Below, piece by piece: positions 35,395 through 44,775 of a DNA stretch of 64,000 nt. Location: positions 62,001-126,000 of the forward strand of contig JAEVYT010000005.1 in the NCBI GenBank assembly GCA_023392615.1. The letters run 5' to 3'. The DNA comes from Bacillota bacterium (GTDB taxonomy: Bacteria > Bacillota > Clostridia > Lachnospirales > Lachnospiraceae). The notes under the pieces are model-generated. The model ran no database searches and had not been told where the DNA came from. It was given only the letters and a program-made list of their open reading frames with translations. The translations under genes and the position numbers were made by a program. The number at the start of each line of letters is the position of its first letter. The stretch's first letter is position 1.

Positions 35395-37152
35395 ATGATT
35401 AAAAAAAGATTTAAACTCATTCTTATCCTCACTTTTCTGGTTTGTACTGCCTTAATCGCATTTGGTTGTACTCACCAAACAAAACATCAGCTGATGCAGC
35501 ATCAATTTGATTCTTTTATGAATGATATCTTTATTCAAGAGGTTCAATCTGATACTCTATCTTTAAATTACTCACTCGCACATCCTGAAAATTACGGTAT
35601 TAATGAAAACACTGCAACGTTTGGTGAATATAGCTTGAACCAGATGAAAAAGGAATGGGCTAACTCTGAAAATGAGTTAAAAAAACTTCAAAGCTATCAT
35701 TATAGTCAGCTTACATCAAAGCAGAAACTTACTTATGAAATAGTTAAAAGTTATTTAGAACAACAAATTCAATTCAAAAAATATCCTTATTATTCAGAGT
35801 GTTTAGGACCCACTACGGGTATACAGGCACAGCTGCCCATTCTTCTTGCTGAGTTCAGTTTTAATGATAAACAGGACATTGAAGAATACTTAAAGCTTTT
35901 GCCCTGTGTGAAGGATTATTTTGCGGATATCATTCAATACGAGAAGGAGAAATCCAAAAACGGATTATTTATGAGTGATTCCGTGGCCAAGAGAATAATT
36001 GAACAGTGTAAAACATTTATAAAAAATCCTGAGAGTAATTTTTTAATTGGATATTTTAATGAGAAGGTTTCAAATTTTAAAGGATTGTCAAAAGATCAGA
36101 TTGAATATTATAAGGAGCAAAATACAGAAGCTGTATTATGCTATGTAATCCCTGCGTATCAAAATCTAATTACCTCACTTACCAGTCTGTTAGGAACGGG
36201 TAAGAATGATGCCGGTCTGTATTACTATCCTAAAGGCAAAGATTATTATGAATGTCTTGCACAGTCAAAGGTAGGAAGTAATGAAACAATGGATCAAATG
36301 ATTGAGTTACTGAATGCTGGTATCAATCGTAATATGGCAGATTTGAATGCGTTAACCGATTCCGATCCGGATGTAATCGATAAATACCTGGATTTCAACT
36401 CCTTCCCATTGACCAACCCAAAGGACATCTTGAAGGATTTAAAAAAGGATATCTCTAAAGACTTTCCACCCGCCGTACCGGTTAACTGTAAGATAAAATA
36501 TGTTCCCCCGTCACTATCTGAGTTTCTTAGCCCTGCTATGTACTTGGTTCCGCCAATCGATAACTTTAATAATAACAATATCTACATAAACGGAAATAAT
36601 CAAAAAACACTCTCCATGATCTATACAACGGTAGCACATGAGGGATACCCCGGACATTTATATCAGTGCGTATATTTTCGAAATCAAAATCCAGCTCCGA
36701 TTCGAAGTGTGCTCGACTTTACCGGGTACGATGAGGGATGGGCTACTTATGTTGAACTATACTCCTACCACCTAGCAGGGATTGATGATAAGCTCGCCGA
36801 CTTTTTAGAGTACAATAATATTATCGTCCTCTGCATGTATGCCCGTGCAGACATCGGAATCCATTATCAGGGATGGAAAAAAGCTGAGGTTGTTAAATTT
36901 ATAAAACAGTATATTAACGATGATAGCGCAGCGGAACAGATTTATGATACCCTTCTTGAGGAGCCCGCTATCTATTTACCTTATGCTGTCGGTTACCTTC
37001 AGATGGATAGTATGAAAAATGATGCTGAGAGTGCATTAGGTGAGAAATTTGTTGCAAAGGACTTCCACCAATTCCTCCTGGATATTGGACCCGCACAGTT
37101 TGAAATCATTAAAGAACACATGAATGAATGGATTAAAAATAGGAAGAAATAA
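35395..37152 (+). CDS. DUF885 family lipoprotein, putative metallopeptidase
   Basis: A 585-residue exported protein. The lipoprotein signal ends LIAFGC at about residue 24. The rest is the helical DUF885 domain, with the zinc motif AHEGYPGHLYQ (HExxxxH-like) near residue 418 and EGWATYVELYSY about 30 residues later, which supplies a further ligand in the peptidase-like fold. The family is thought to contain secreted zinc carboxypeptidase-type enzymes; substrate unknown. The ATG has AAGGAGG six bases upstream. It is monocistronic before pckA, which has its own promoter. Confidence 0.88.
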   Translation: MIKKRFKLILILTFLVCTALIAFGCTHQTKHQLMQHQFDSFMNDIFIQEVQSDTLSLNYSLAHPENYGINENTATFGEYSLNQMKKEWANSENELKKLQSYHYSQLTSKQKLTYEIVKSYLEQQIQFKKYPYYSECLGPTTGIQAQLPILLAEFSFNDKQDIEEYLKLLPCVKDYFADIIQYEKEKSKNGLFMSDSVAKRIIEQCKTFIKNPESNFLIGYFNEKVSNFKGLSKDQIEYYKEQNTEAVLCYVIPAYQNLITSLTSLLGTGKNDAGLYYYPKGKDYYECLAQSKVGSNETMDQMIELLNAGINRNMADLNALTDSDPDVIDKYLDFNSFPLTNPKDILKDLKKDISKDFPPAVPVNCKIKYVPPSLSEFLSPAMYLVPPIDNFNNNNIYINGNNQKTLSMIYTTVAHEGYPGHLYQCVYFRNQNPAPIRSVLDFTGYDEGWATYVELYSYHLAGIDDKLADFLEYNNIIVLCMYARADIGIHYQGWKKAEVVKFIKQYINDDSAAEQIYDTLLEEPAIYLPYAVGYLQMDSMKNDAESALGEKFVAKDFHQFLLDIGPAQFEIIKEHMNEWIKNRKK

Positions 37153-37185
37153 TTTCTAAATTTTCCTTGTTTTTACTTTTATTCG

Positions 37186-37214
37186 TTGACATTTTAATAT
37201 CTGACAATTATACT
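37186..37214 (+). promoter_or_regulatory. Sigma-A promoter of pckA
   Basis: TTGACA, 17 bp, TATACT; start of transcription expected near 37221. The leader is about 75 bases long. Confidence 0.75.
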
Positions 37215-37296
37215 TATTAAGAGTGATATTGTATACAGTAATACTCGTATGCCGTGTATGGCTTTCACTTAAAATACGAAATTAGGAGGATTTATC

Positions 37297-38952
37297 ATGT
37301 CAACAAAAGCTTACTTTAAGCGTGACGAGATCGGAACCGGAAAACCCGGATTTTCTAAAACACGTTCTATCATTGAGGCTGCATTTTATGGTAATAATGT
37401 TATTAAAGTGAATACTCTCAGAGAAGCTTATGAACTGGCTAAAAATTCACCAGGTACTGTAGTTACAGATATGCCGGTCTACCGCGGCGAGGATTTCGGT
37501 TTAGAGCGAGATGCAAAGGTTTTATTATTTAACGACGGTTTTGTAACCGGGCGTGCTGCATCTGCAAGAAAGATAACCGGAGAACCGGGAGTAGACGCGA
37601 CCAATCTTGACAGTAAATTGATGGATGCTATCTATGACACTAGATACTCTACATTATATCACGCTGAAGTATATATCGGATTGGATCCGGAATTTATGGT
37701 AAAGGCTCATTTATTAATTCCGGAAGGTGAAGAAAATATTCTTTACTCCTGGATGCTTAATTTTCAATATATGTCTGATGAATATGTGAGAATGTATAAA
37801 TCCTCTAAACAGATTGGGGATGAATGTGATATCTATATCTTCTCAAATCCTCAGTGGAAACATACCGATCATCCAATGGGATTAACATATTTTAATACAA
37901 CCACAAACTGTGCTGCTCTACTAGGAATGAGATACTTTGGAGAGCATAAGAAAGGCACACTGACCATAGCCTGGGCAATCGCTAACCGTAACGGTTATGC
38001 TTCCTGCCACGGCGGCGAGAAGAGATATAACCTGGCTGACGGCAAATCCTATGTCGCTGCGGTATTCGGTCTTTCAGGATCTGGCAAATCAACCATAACC
38101 CATGCAAAGCATGGCAACAAATATGATGTAACGGTTCTTCATGATGATGCTTTCATAATCAATACCGAAACTGGTTCTTCCATCGCGATGGAGCCTACAT
38201 ATTTTGATAAGACTCAGGATTATCCTACAAACTGTGAGGATAACAAATTCTTACTGACAGCTCAGAACTGTTCAGCAACAATCGATGAAGATGGCAAGGT
38301 TGTACTTGTAACAGAAGATATCCGCAATGGTAACGGCCGTGCAATCAAGTCAAAGTTATGGTCACCAAACCGTGTTGATAAGATTTATGAGCCGGTTAAC
38401 TCTATCTTCTGGATTATGAAAGATCCAACGATACCGCCAATTGTTAAATTAAAAGGTGCCTCATTAGCTTCCGTCATGGGTGCTACCCTCGCTACAAAAA
38501 GAACAACCGCAGAGCGTCTCGCACCGGGAGTTGACCCTAACGCATTGGTTGTTGAACCTTATGCCAATCCATTCAGGACTTATCCATTAGTGAATGATTA
38601 TGAGAAGTTTAAGAAACTCGTAGGGGAAAGAAATGTTGATTGTTACATTATCAATACTGGTGATTTCATGGGTAAAAAGGTTAAACCAGCTGACACACTC
38701 GGTATTATTGAAGCAGTTGTAGAAGGAAAAACAAACTTTAAACCTTGGGGACCGTTCTCTGATATTGAAATCTTTGAGTGGGATGGATTTGTTCCAAATC
38801 TTGATGATCCTGCTTACAAGTCTCAGTTGATTGCCAGAATGAAGGATCGTATCGCTTTCGTTGAATCCAGAGATACCGAAAAGGGTGGGTTTGATAAACT
38901 TCCTGAAGATGCACTAGAAGCGTTAAAGAATGTTGTAGCAGAGCTTGAATAA
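37297..38952 (+). CDS. pckA: Phosphoenolpyruvate carboxykinase (ATP)
   Basis: A 551-residue cytosolic enzyme joining PEP and CO2 with oxaloacetate and ATP. In fermenters it often runs toward oxaloacetate and saves ATP. Visible motifs are the kinase P-loop GLSGSGKST near residues 258-266, the metal-binding LHDDAFIIN about 25 residues later, and DIRNGNGRAIKSKLWSPNR. It is slightly longer than the E. coli enzyme and of the divergent form common in Lachnospiraceae. AGGAGG stands seven bases before the ATG. Confidence 0.95.
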   Translation: MSTKAYFKRDEIGTGKPGFSKTRSIIEAAFYGNNVIKVNTLREAYELAKNSPGTVVTDMPVYRGEDFGLERDAKVLLFNDGFVTGRAASARKITGEPGVDATNLDSKLMDAIYDTRYSTLYHAEVYIGLDPEFMVKAHLLIPEGEENILYSWMLNFQYMSDEYVRMYKSSKQIGDECDIYIFSNPQWKHTDHPMGLTYFNTTTNCAALLGMRYFGEHKKGTLTIAWAIANRNGYASCHGGEKRYNLADGKSYVAAVFGLSGSGKSTITHAKHGNKYDVTVLHDDAFIINTETGSSIAMEPTYFDKTQDYPTNCEDNKFLLTAQNCSATIDEDGKVVLVTEDIRNGNGRAIKSKLWSPNRVDKIYEPVNSIFWIMKDPTIPPIVKLKGASLASVMGATLATKRTTAERLAPGVDPNALVVEPYANPFRTYPLVNDYEKFKKLVGERNVDCYIINTGDFMGKKVKPADTLGIIEAVVEGKTNFKPWGPFSDIEIFEWDGFVPNLDDPAYKSQLIARMKDRIAFVESRDTEKGGFDKLPEDALEALKNVVAELE

Positions 38953-38964
38953 TCGCTTATAATA

Positions 38965-39002
38965 AAAACTGGCAACTTATGAACTTAAGTTGCCAGTTTT
39001 TA
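38965..39002 (+). terminator. Terminator of pckA
   Basis: ACTGGCAACTTA pairs with TAAGTTGCCAGT, followed by TTTTT. Confidence 0.92.
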
Positions 39003-39069
39003 AATTTATAAATCTAACGTATTGTAATAATGTAGGATGCTTTATTGAACGCCTTTAAATTTTTATTAT

Positions 39070-39103
39070 AGGACAATTTCTAACGGGGGTAAGAAATTGT
39101 CCT
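39070..39103. terminator. Hairpin after the alpha-xylosidase gene
   Basis: Perfect 12-bp arms AGGACAATTTCT and AGAAATTGTCCT around a 10-base loop, 40 bp after the xylosidase stop. The T-run on the minus strand is weak (TATAATAAAAATTT). Confidence 0.6.
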
Positions 39104-39142
39104 TATTTAAAATCAATAATAATTAGCCTCTCTGATTTCTTA

Positions 39143-41449
39143 TTACTTTACTGTCACCGTAAACGTACTCTCCAATGGAACAATACGAATTCCTTCTTCT
39201 ACTTCTTCACATACACAACCATTTGTGCAAGATATCAATTTCTTCTCCGTATGAAGGATTACTTCTACGCCAGGATTAATTAAACAATTAAACTCATAAC
39301 CATATGTGTTCGGTTTCACAGTAATCTCCAGCTCATGTTTTACGCTTTCATTATAAACGTTGCAGGTTGTTTCTCTATCTGGATGATATAGGTGAACCAC
39401 AGTGTCTTTAGCATAATCATATTCTGGTGTGTTTTCTTCTGTGCCCATCGGCAGGAAATATCCTTCCCTCACAAAGAGAGGTAGTTCGAAATAACCGTAC
39501 TGATTTCGGAACCAGCTTCCTCCCTCTACAACTTTACCGGTCAAAAGCTCCGTCCATTTGCCCTTTGGAAGATAGAAGGAAACTTCACCGCTTTCATTAA
39601 ATATCGGAGCAATCAGAAGGGAATCACCAAGCATATATTGTCTGTCTAGATACTCACAAGCAGGATCATCCGGGAATTCAATATGCATCGGACGCATAAC
39701 CGGAAGACCTGTCAGATGTGCTTCCACTGATTTGCTATAGATATATGGCATTAGTCGATACTTTAACTTTGTAAAGAAACGCAACACATCGCAGGCCTCA
39801 TCGTCATAGTTCCACGGAACACGATAAGAATCCGATCCATGCAATCTGCTGTGAGAGGACAGCATACCAAACTGAACCCATCTCTTATACACACTAGCGA
39901 ACCCTTCATCCTCAAAACCACCGATGTCATGACTCCATAGAGCAAACCCGCTATCCATCAAGGAAAGTCCGCCACGTAAACTCTCTGCCATGGATACAAA
40001 CTGGCTTGTGCTATCACCACCCCAATGTACCGGGAACTGCTGCCCGCCAACTGTTGCACTTCTGGCAAAGAGAATCGCCTGTCCTTCTCCTTTCTCCTGC
40101 TTTAGCAGTTCGAATACCGTCTGGTTATAAAGCTGAGTATAGTAGTTGTGCATCTTTAAAGTATCTGCACCGTTATGATACTGAACATTAACTGGAATTC
40201 TCTCACCGAAATCCGTCTTAAAACAATCTACTCCCATATCCAGTAACGCCTTTAGCTTACTCTTATACCAGGCTACTGCGTCCGGATTTGTAAAATCCAC
40301 TAACGCCATACCAGCCTGCCATAAATCCCATTGCCATACATCACCCTCTGAATTCTTAAGCAGATAGCCAAAATTCATACCTTCTTGAAAGAGAGGTGAC
40401 TTCTCTGCAATATACGGATTGATCCAAAGACAGATTTTTAACCCCTTCGCATGAAGTCGTTCTATCATACCCTTAGGATCTGGGAACATATTCTTATCCC
40501 AAATAAAGCTGCACCATTCGAAGGCCTCCATCCAAAAGGTATCAAAGTGGAATACACTTAATGGTAGACCTCTTTTCTCCATTCCATCTACAAAGCTATT
40601 TACTGTTGCTTCGTCATAATTGGTTGTAAAAGAAGTTGTCAGCCATAGCCCATAACTCCATTTTGGAAGAAGCGGTACTCTTCCTGTTAAGGCAGTGTAC
40701 TTTTGCAATATATCCTTTGGAGTGGGTCCGTATATAATATAATATTCAATCTTCTCATCCTGTACGGAGAATTGTACCGATTCTACCTTCTCGCTTGCTA
40801 CTTCAAAGCTTACCTTACCCGGATGATTTACAAATACGCCATAACCTTGATTGGTAAAATAGAATGGAATTGATTTATAGGATATCTCACTTGAGGTTCC
40901 TCCATCCTCATTCCATATGTCAATGGACTGACCATTCTTTACAAATGCGGTAAAACGCTCACCAAAACCATATACCGTCTCCCCAACGTCAAGGGATAGA
41001 GAAGAAACAATAAATCTTCTTCCGTCCCTATGGGTCATTTGTGATAAATCCTTATATTTACTTGAGGTAAGTAGCTTGTCACCTACAGTGTAAGTTAGCA
41101 CCGGGCTTCCGTAATCTACCGAAAGCTTTAACGCGCCGGAAGAGATAGAAGCGCTTCGCTCATCGATTGATATTAATGGTTTAACCGGAGCTTCCGATAC
41201 TTTAAAGTCAGGTGCTTTTTTATATTTGCCACCATGAGCAGTAAGTGTAACCTTTAATACGTCCTCCATAGGCGCACTTGCGGCAATTTTCATCAAACCG
41301 ATGTTGAGTGTATTGCCTCTGTTTTGTACCTTTTTATAGGGTGCATAGATATATAATGTGTCATTTTCTTCCTTTGCAGTATATATGTCTTGGACATAAT
41401 TTGCTGTAAATTCAGGCTTTACAACCCAAAAACCATCTGTAAATTTCAT
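39143..41449 (-). CDS. yicI: Alpha-xylosidase, GH31 (YicI-like)
   Basis: A 768-residue cytosolic glycosidase that removes alpha-1,6-xylose, as from xyloglucan oligosaccharides or isoprimeverose. The catalytic nucleophile is D413 in KTDFGE and the acid/base is D479 in WGGDSTSQF. The WLTTSFTTNYDE and HFDTFWM segments are as in YicI. No signal peptide is seen, so it acts on imported sugar. It is the last gene of the binding-protein/permease operon, which fits intracellular breakdown of an imported oligosaccharide. Alpha-glucosidase activity cannot be excluded. Confidence 0.9.
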   Translation of the reverse strand: MKFTDGFWVVKPEFTANYVQDIYTAKEENDTLYIYAPYKKVQNRGNTLNIGLMKIAASAPMEDVLKVTLTAHGGKYKKAPDFKVSEAPVKPLISIDERSASISSGALKLSVDYGSPVLTYTVGDKLLTSSKYKDLSQMTHRDGRRFIVSSLSLDVGETVYGFGERFTAFVKNGQSIDIWNEDGGTSSEISYKSIPFYFTNQGYGVFVNHPGKVSFEVASEKVESVQFSVQDEKIEYYIIYGPTPKDILQKYTALTGRVPLLPKWSYGLWLTTSFTTNYDEATVNSFVDGMEKRGLPLSVFHFDTFWMEAFEWCSFIWDKNMFPDPKGMIERLHAKGLKICLWINPYIAEKSPLFQEGMNFGYLLKNSEGDVWQWDLWQAGMALVDFTNPDAVAWYKSKLKALLDMGVDCFKTDFGERIPVNVQYHNGADTLKMHNYYTQLYNQTVFELLKQEKGEGQAILFARSATVGGQQFPVHWGGDSTSQFVSMAESLRGGLSLMDSGFALWSHDIGGFEDEGFASVYKRWVQFGMLSSHSRLHGSDSYRVPWNYDDEACDVLRFFTKLKYRLMPYIYSKSVEAHLTGLPVMRPMHIEFPDDPACEYLDRQYMLGDSLLIAPIFNESGEVSFYLPKGKWTELLTGKVVEGGSWFRNQYGYFELPLFVREGYFLPMGTEENTPEYDYAKDTVVHLYHPDRETTCNVYNESVKHELEITVKPNTYGYEFNCLINPGVEVILHTEKKLISCTNGCVCEEVEEGIRIVPLESTFTVTVK

Positions 41450-41482
41450 ATCTACCCTTCACTTTCTTTTTTAATGATTTTA

Positions 41483-42316
41483 TTACCCCTTTACTGCACC
41501 AGCAATCATACCCTTAATAATATGCTTTTGGAAAATCAGATAGATAATTAATGCAGGGATAATGATTAAAATCGCTGCTGCCATAATATTCTGCCATTCC
41601 ATTTTGTACTGACCCATAAATGAATATGCGGCCAGTTGTAGGGTCTGGTTCTTTTTATCTGTTCCGAGTACAAGAAGCGGAAGTAAAAAGTCATTCCAAA
41701 CCCACATCGCATTTACTACGATAACTGCTGCCGTTACTGATTTTAAGAGGGGGAATATAATTCTTGTAAACAATTGAAATTGATTGCAGCCGTCAATAAT
41801 CGCTGCTTCCTCAAGCTCTAGCGGTATGGATTTTGCAAACCCCTGATACAGGAAGATGGCCATTGGTGCACCGAGCCCCCAATATACCACAGTAATTCCT
41901 AATACGCTGTTTGTAAGATGCATTTGCTTTGATACCTGTACAAGAGTAATCATAAATGACTGGAATGGTATCATCATCGGCATGATGCAGAATAGGAATA
42001 CATATTTGCTGAGCTTTGTTTTTGTTCTTGCTAATTTATAGCCTGCCATAGATCCAATTATTATTATACCAAAAACTCCAATCAATGTAATAATAAAAGT
42101 ATTAATAAATGCTTTTGGGTAATCCATAGTCTCAAATACTTTCTTAAAGTTGTCAAAGGAGAATACTTTAGGAAGGGAGAGTGCATTTAACATAACCTGA
42201 CTATAGGACTTAAAGGAATTTGTAACCATAAGCACGAGAGGTAACAAATAGATAACAAGAAAACACATAAGTAAAAGTGTAACCAGTATCGTTGTAAAAT
42301 TGCGTTTTCTTCTCAT
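41483..42316 (-). CDS. Sugar ABC transporter permease, MalG type
   Basis: A 277-residue inner-membrane permease with six helices and the ATPase-contact EAA loop ELEEAAIIDGCNQFQLFTRII near residues 180-200. The C-terminus HIIKGMIAGAVKG is typical of MalG-like permeases of the CUT1 family. It pairs with the upstream MalF-type subunit; the ATPase is not encoded here and is probably a shared MsmK-type protein. Its start overlaps the end of the other permease gene by one base. Confidence 0.93.
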   Translation of the reverse strand: MRRKRNFTTILVTLLLMCFLVIYLLPLVLMVTNSFKSYSQVMLNALSLPKVFSFDNFKKVFETMDYPKAFINTFIITLIGVFGIIIIGSMAGYKLARTKTKLSKYVFLFCIMPMMIPFQSFMITLVQVSKQMHLTNSVLGITVVYWGLGAPMAIFLYQGFAKSIPLELEEAAIIDGCNQFQLFTRIIFPLLKSVTAAVIVVNAMWVWNDFLLPLLVLGTDKKNQTLQLAAYSFMGQYKMEWQNIMAAAILIIIPALIIYLIFQKHIIKGMIAGAVKG

Positions 42317-43206
42317 TATGACTCTACCTCCTTACTCTTGAAAAAGTTAATCTGAACAACCGATATCGTAGCAACAATAATGAATAAAATCACACTCTTT
42401 GCAGTTCCATATCCCATCATCTGTTTTCCGAACGCGGTATTATAAATATCGAGTGACATCGGAGTTGTCGCAGCTCCGGGGCCACCGCCTGTAAGACTGA
42501 AAATAAGATCGAACATCTTCATGGAATTAGCCACAGAGTAAAACATACAAAAAGAAATTGAAGGCATAATCATTGGTAATGTTATCTTAAAGAACTTTCG
42601 AAATGAGCTTGCACCGTCAATCATGGCTGCTTCCCCGATATCTTCAGGAACGGATTGTAATCCGGCTATGTAAATAACCATATAAAATCCCAACCCTTGC
42701 CAAACTGAGATGAAAATCACAGAAGCGACTGCAAGCTTGGGGTCACCCAACCAGCTCATATCAAAGAAGCCAATATTTGAAACAGTTGCTAACTGGTCAA
42801 AAACTCTTGTACAAATGAATTTCCATATGAAGCCGATAACCACAAGACTGATGATATTGGGCAAATAAAATGCGGTACGGAAAAGTCCCTTCGCACGGAT
42901 TTTAGATTCCAATAATTGTGCAAACAATAATGCAAGTATATTAACAAAGATAACTACAAAAAAAGCATAGATAAATGTAAACACCACAGCATGAATAAAT
43001 GAAGGATCATCGGTAAATAGACGAATGTAATTCTTCAAACCGATAAAGGTTGAAACCTTGTCAATACCATTCCAGCTGCGGAAGGAATAATTGATCGTAG
43101 TTAAAAACGGAATTCCTACAAACAATATAATTGCAATGATTGCAGGCGATGTATATACGAAAAATTGCAATGTGGAGGAAAACTTTTTAGAAGTTTTTTT
43201 ATTCAT
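42316..43206 (-). CDS. Sugar ABC transporter permease, MalF type
   Basis: A 296-residue CUT1 permease with six helices, an NYSFRSWNGID periplasmic-side segment, and the EAA loop EDIGEAAMIDGASSFRKFFKI at about residues 200-220. It forms the translocation channel with the MalG-type partner. It starts about 120 bp after the binding-protein gene, which may reflect different expression levels within the operon. Confidence 0.93.
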   Translation of the reverse strand: MNKKTSKKFSSTLQFFVYTSPAIIAIILFVGIPFLTTINYSFRSWNGIDKVSTFIGLKNYIRLFTDDPSFIHAVVFTFIYAFFVVIFVNILALLFAQLLESKIRAKGLFRTAFYLPNIISLVVIGFIWKFICTRVFDQLATVSNIGFFDMSWLGDPKLAVASVIFISVWQGLGFYMVIYIAGLQSVPEDIGEAAMIDGASSFRKFFKITLPMIMPSISFCMFYSVANSMKMFDLIFSLTGGGPGAATTPMSLDIYNTAFGKQMMGYGTAKSVILFIIVATISVVQINFFKSKEVES

Positions 43207-43328
43207 GAAAACAGTCCTTTCGTTATAAAAGGCAGGGGATGATTCAAAACAATAATTCTATTTAGGAATATGTTATCATTCCTTCAAATTACTTGTTTTG
43301 TATCATACCCCTACCCCTCTAAATCTAA

Positions 43329-44603
43329 TTATTGTTGATAAGCGTCCTTGAATACTTTGGTCAGGGCTGTTTTTGTCTGTGCACGATCTGCACTACCCGC
43401 AACATAAGCTTGTAACGCTTCGCCAAATGGTTGTTCCATTTTTGAAGGAGCATTAAAGATCCACCAAGGGCAAATATCGCCTGATTGTTGAGCTGCTGCA
43501 GTATCTTTCGCTAATTGAGTATCAGGTGCCGGTGCTCCAACTAGAGGTGAATTCTGTTTAACCACTTCAGGTACCCATTTCTTACCGTAATCTGAAGTTG
43601 ATAACCAATTCAAGAATTTCAACACTTCATCGCGGTTCTTAGAATCCTTTGCCACACGGAAGGTAAGATTAGATTCTACTGCTGTTACATCTTTACCATC
43701 CAAGCGAGGTGCTGCTAAAAATCCAATGTTAATATCTGCGCTAATTGCACGAATACTTCCTTCAGCCCAAGTTCCCTGGTGAATCATGGCTACTTTACCG
43801 GATGCCAAATCAGATACCTGTACATCAAAAGTAGATTCCATCGGTTTTTTACCACTGTTATTCTTAATCAGATCAAGTAGATCAAGTGCATAATCAACCT
43901 GAGGTAGATCACCGAATTTTAACGCGCCGCTTTGAACATCACTAAAGAGCTTAACATAGTCTCCCTTGTATGCATCACTCATCGAAGGATAAGCTGTCTG
44001 TGGCATAACCCACCATTCTCCAAAGCCGGAGCTAAACGGTTGAACCTTAATAGCCTTAAGTTTTTCGCAAACAGCCTTATAATCATCAAGCGTCTTTGGT
44101 AATGTTGTGATTCCTGCTTTATTAAAAAGATCTTTATTATAGATGAAGGAATGTGCTTGAACAAGGAATGGATATCCGGTAACTTTGCCATCTACAGACA
44201 CACTGGATAAAAGCGCCGGATCAATACTTTTTACAAATCCTTCATTGGTAATATCGTAGATATAATCCTTATAAGTTGTGTTATCGCTATAAGCACTTGT
44301 CATAAACAGATCAGGAACATTTCCTGAGTTAAGCTTTGTTGTTAACACAGTTTGATAATCATTCTGTAAGATATCCATCTCAATTGTTACATTCGGGAAT
44401 TCTTTATGATACTCAGCAGCCATGGCCTTATAAGCATCTGTGTTCTCCGGGCTATTAAGCATAAAGTGAAGGGTTACCGGATCACTTTTGCTTTTGTCTC
44501 CATCTGGAGTGGGTTTATCATTTGATGATGTATTACTGGAACAACCTACTAGGGATGATACCAGTAAGAGTGATACTAACATTACAGCAAAAAGCTTTTT
44601 CAT
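43329..44603 (-). CDS. Sugar ABC transporter substrate-binding lipoprotein
   Basis: A 424-residue family 1 solute-binding lipoprotein. The lipobox LVGC places the lipidated Cys at residue 21; a Ser/Asp/Lys-rich linker follows, then the two-lobe binding domain with TLHFMLNSPENTD and MIHQGTWAEGSI. The neighbours point to a xylose-bearing oligosaccharide as ligand, which is inference. AGGAGGAG precedes the ATG. It is the first gene of the operon and lies opposite the YesMN pair, the usual layout for sugar sensing and import in this group. Confidence 0.93.
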   Translation of the reverse strand: MKKLFAVMLVSLLLVSSLVGCSSNTSSNDKPTPDGDKSKSDPVTLHFMLNSPENTDAYKAMAAEYHKEFPNVTIEMDILQNDYQTVLTTKLNSGNVPDLFMTSAYSDNTTYKDYIYDITNEGFVKSIDPALLSSVSVDGKVTGYPFLVQAHSFIYNKDLFNKAGITTLPKTLDDYKAVCEKLKAIKVQPFSSGFGEWWVMPQTAYPSMSDAYKGDYVKLFSDVQSGALKFGDLPQVDYALDLLDLIKNNSGKKPMESTFDVQVSDLASGKVAMIHQGTWAEGSIRAISADINIGFLAAPRLDGKDVTAVESNLTFRVAKDSKNRDEVLKFLNWLSTSDYGKKWVPEVVKQNSPLVGAPAPDTQLAKDTAAAQQSGDICPWWIFNAPSKMEQPFGEALQAYVAGSADRAQTKTALTKVFKDAYQQ

Positions 44604-44647
44604 AAATATCTCCTCCTAAAAAATGTTGAATTATTTTTTGTAATCTG

Positions 44648-44676
44648 ATTATATCATTGTCAGAATATATGGTGAA
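44648..44676 (-). promoter_or_regulatory. Promoter of the sugar importer operon
   Basis: On the minus strand TTCACC, 17 bp and TATAAT with an upstream TGA (extended -10). A weak cre-like core, CCAAAACGCTTATG at 44685-44698, lies just upstream and matches the catabolite-control consensus in its central nine bases only. Confidence 0.55.
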
Positions 44677-44723
44677 TGCAATATCCAAAACGCTTATGGG
44701 TAAAAAAATGAACAAAAATTCCC

Positions 44724-44753
44724 TTGGAATTCATTATTATTCCGTGGTATAAT
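44724..44753 (+). promoter_or_regulatory. Promoter of the YesMN operon
   Basis: TTGGAA, 18 bp, TATAAT, with TGG directly before the -10 box. It gives a very short leader for the kinase gene. Confidence 0.55.
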
Positions 44754-44775
44754 ACCAAATACGAGGTGATTATCG

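Noticed and set aside
44685..44698. Confident cre (CcpA) site
   Set aside because: Only the central nine bases fit the consensus; kept as a weak note in the promoter entry.
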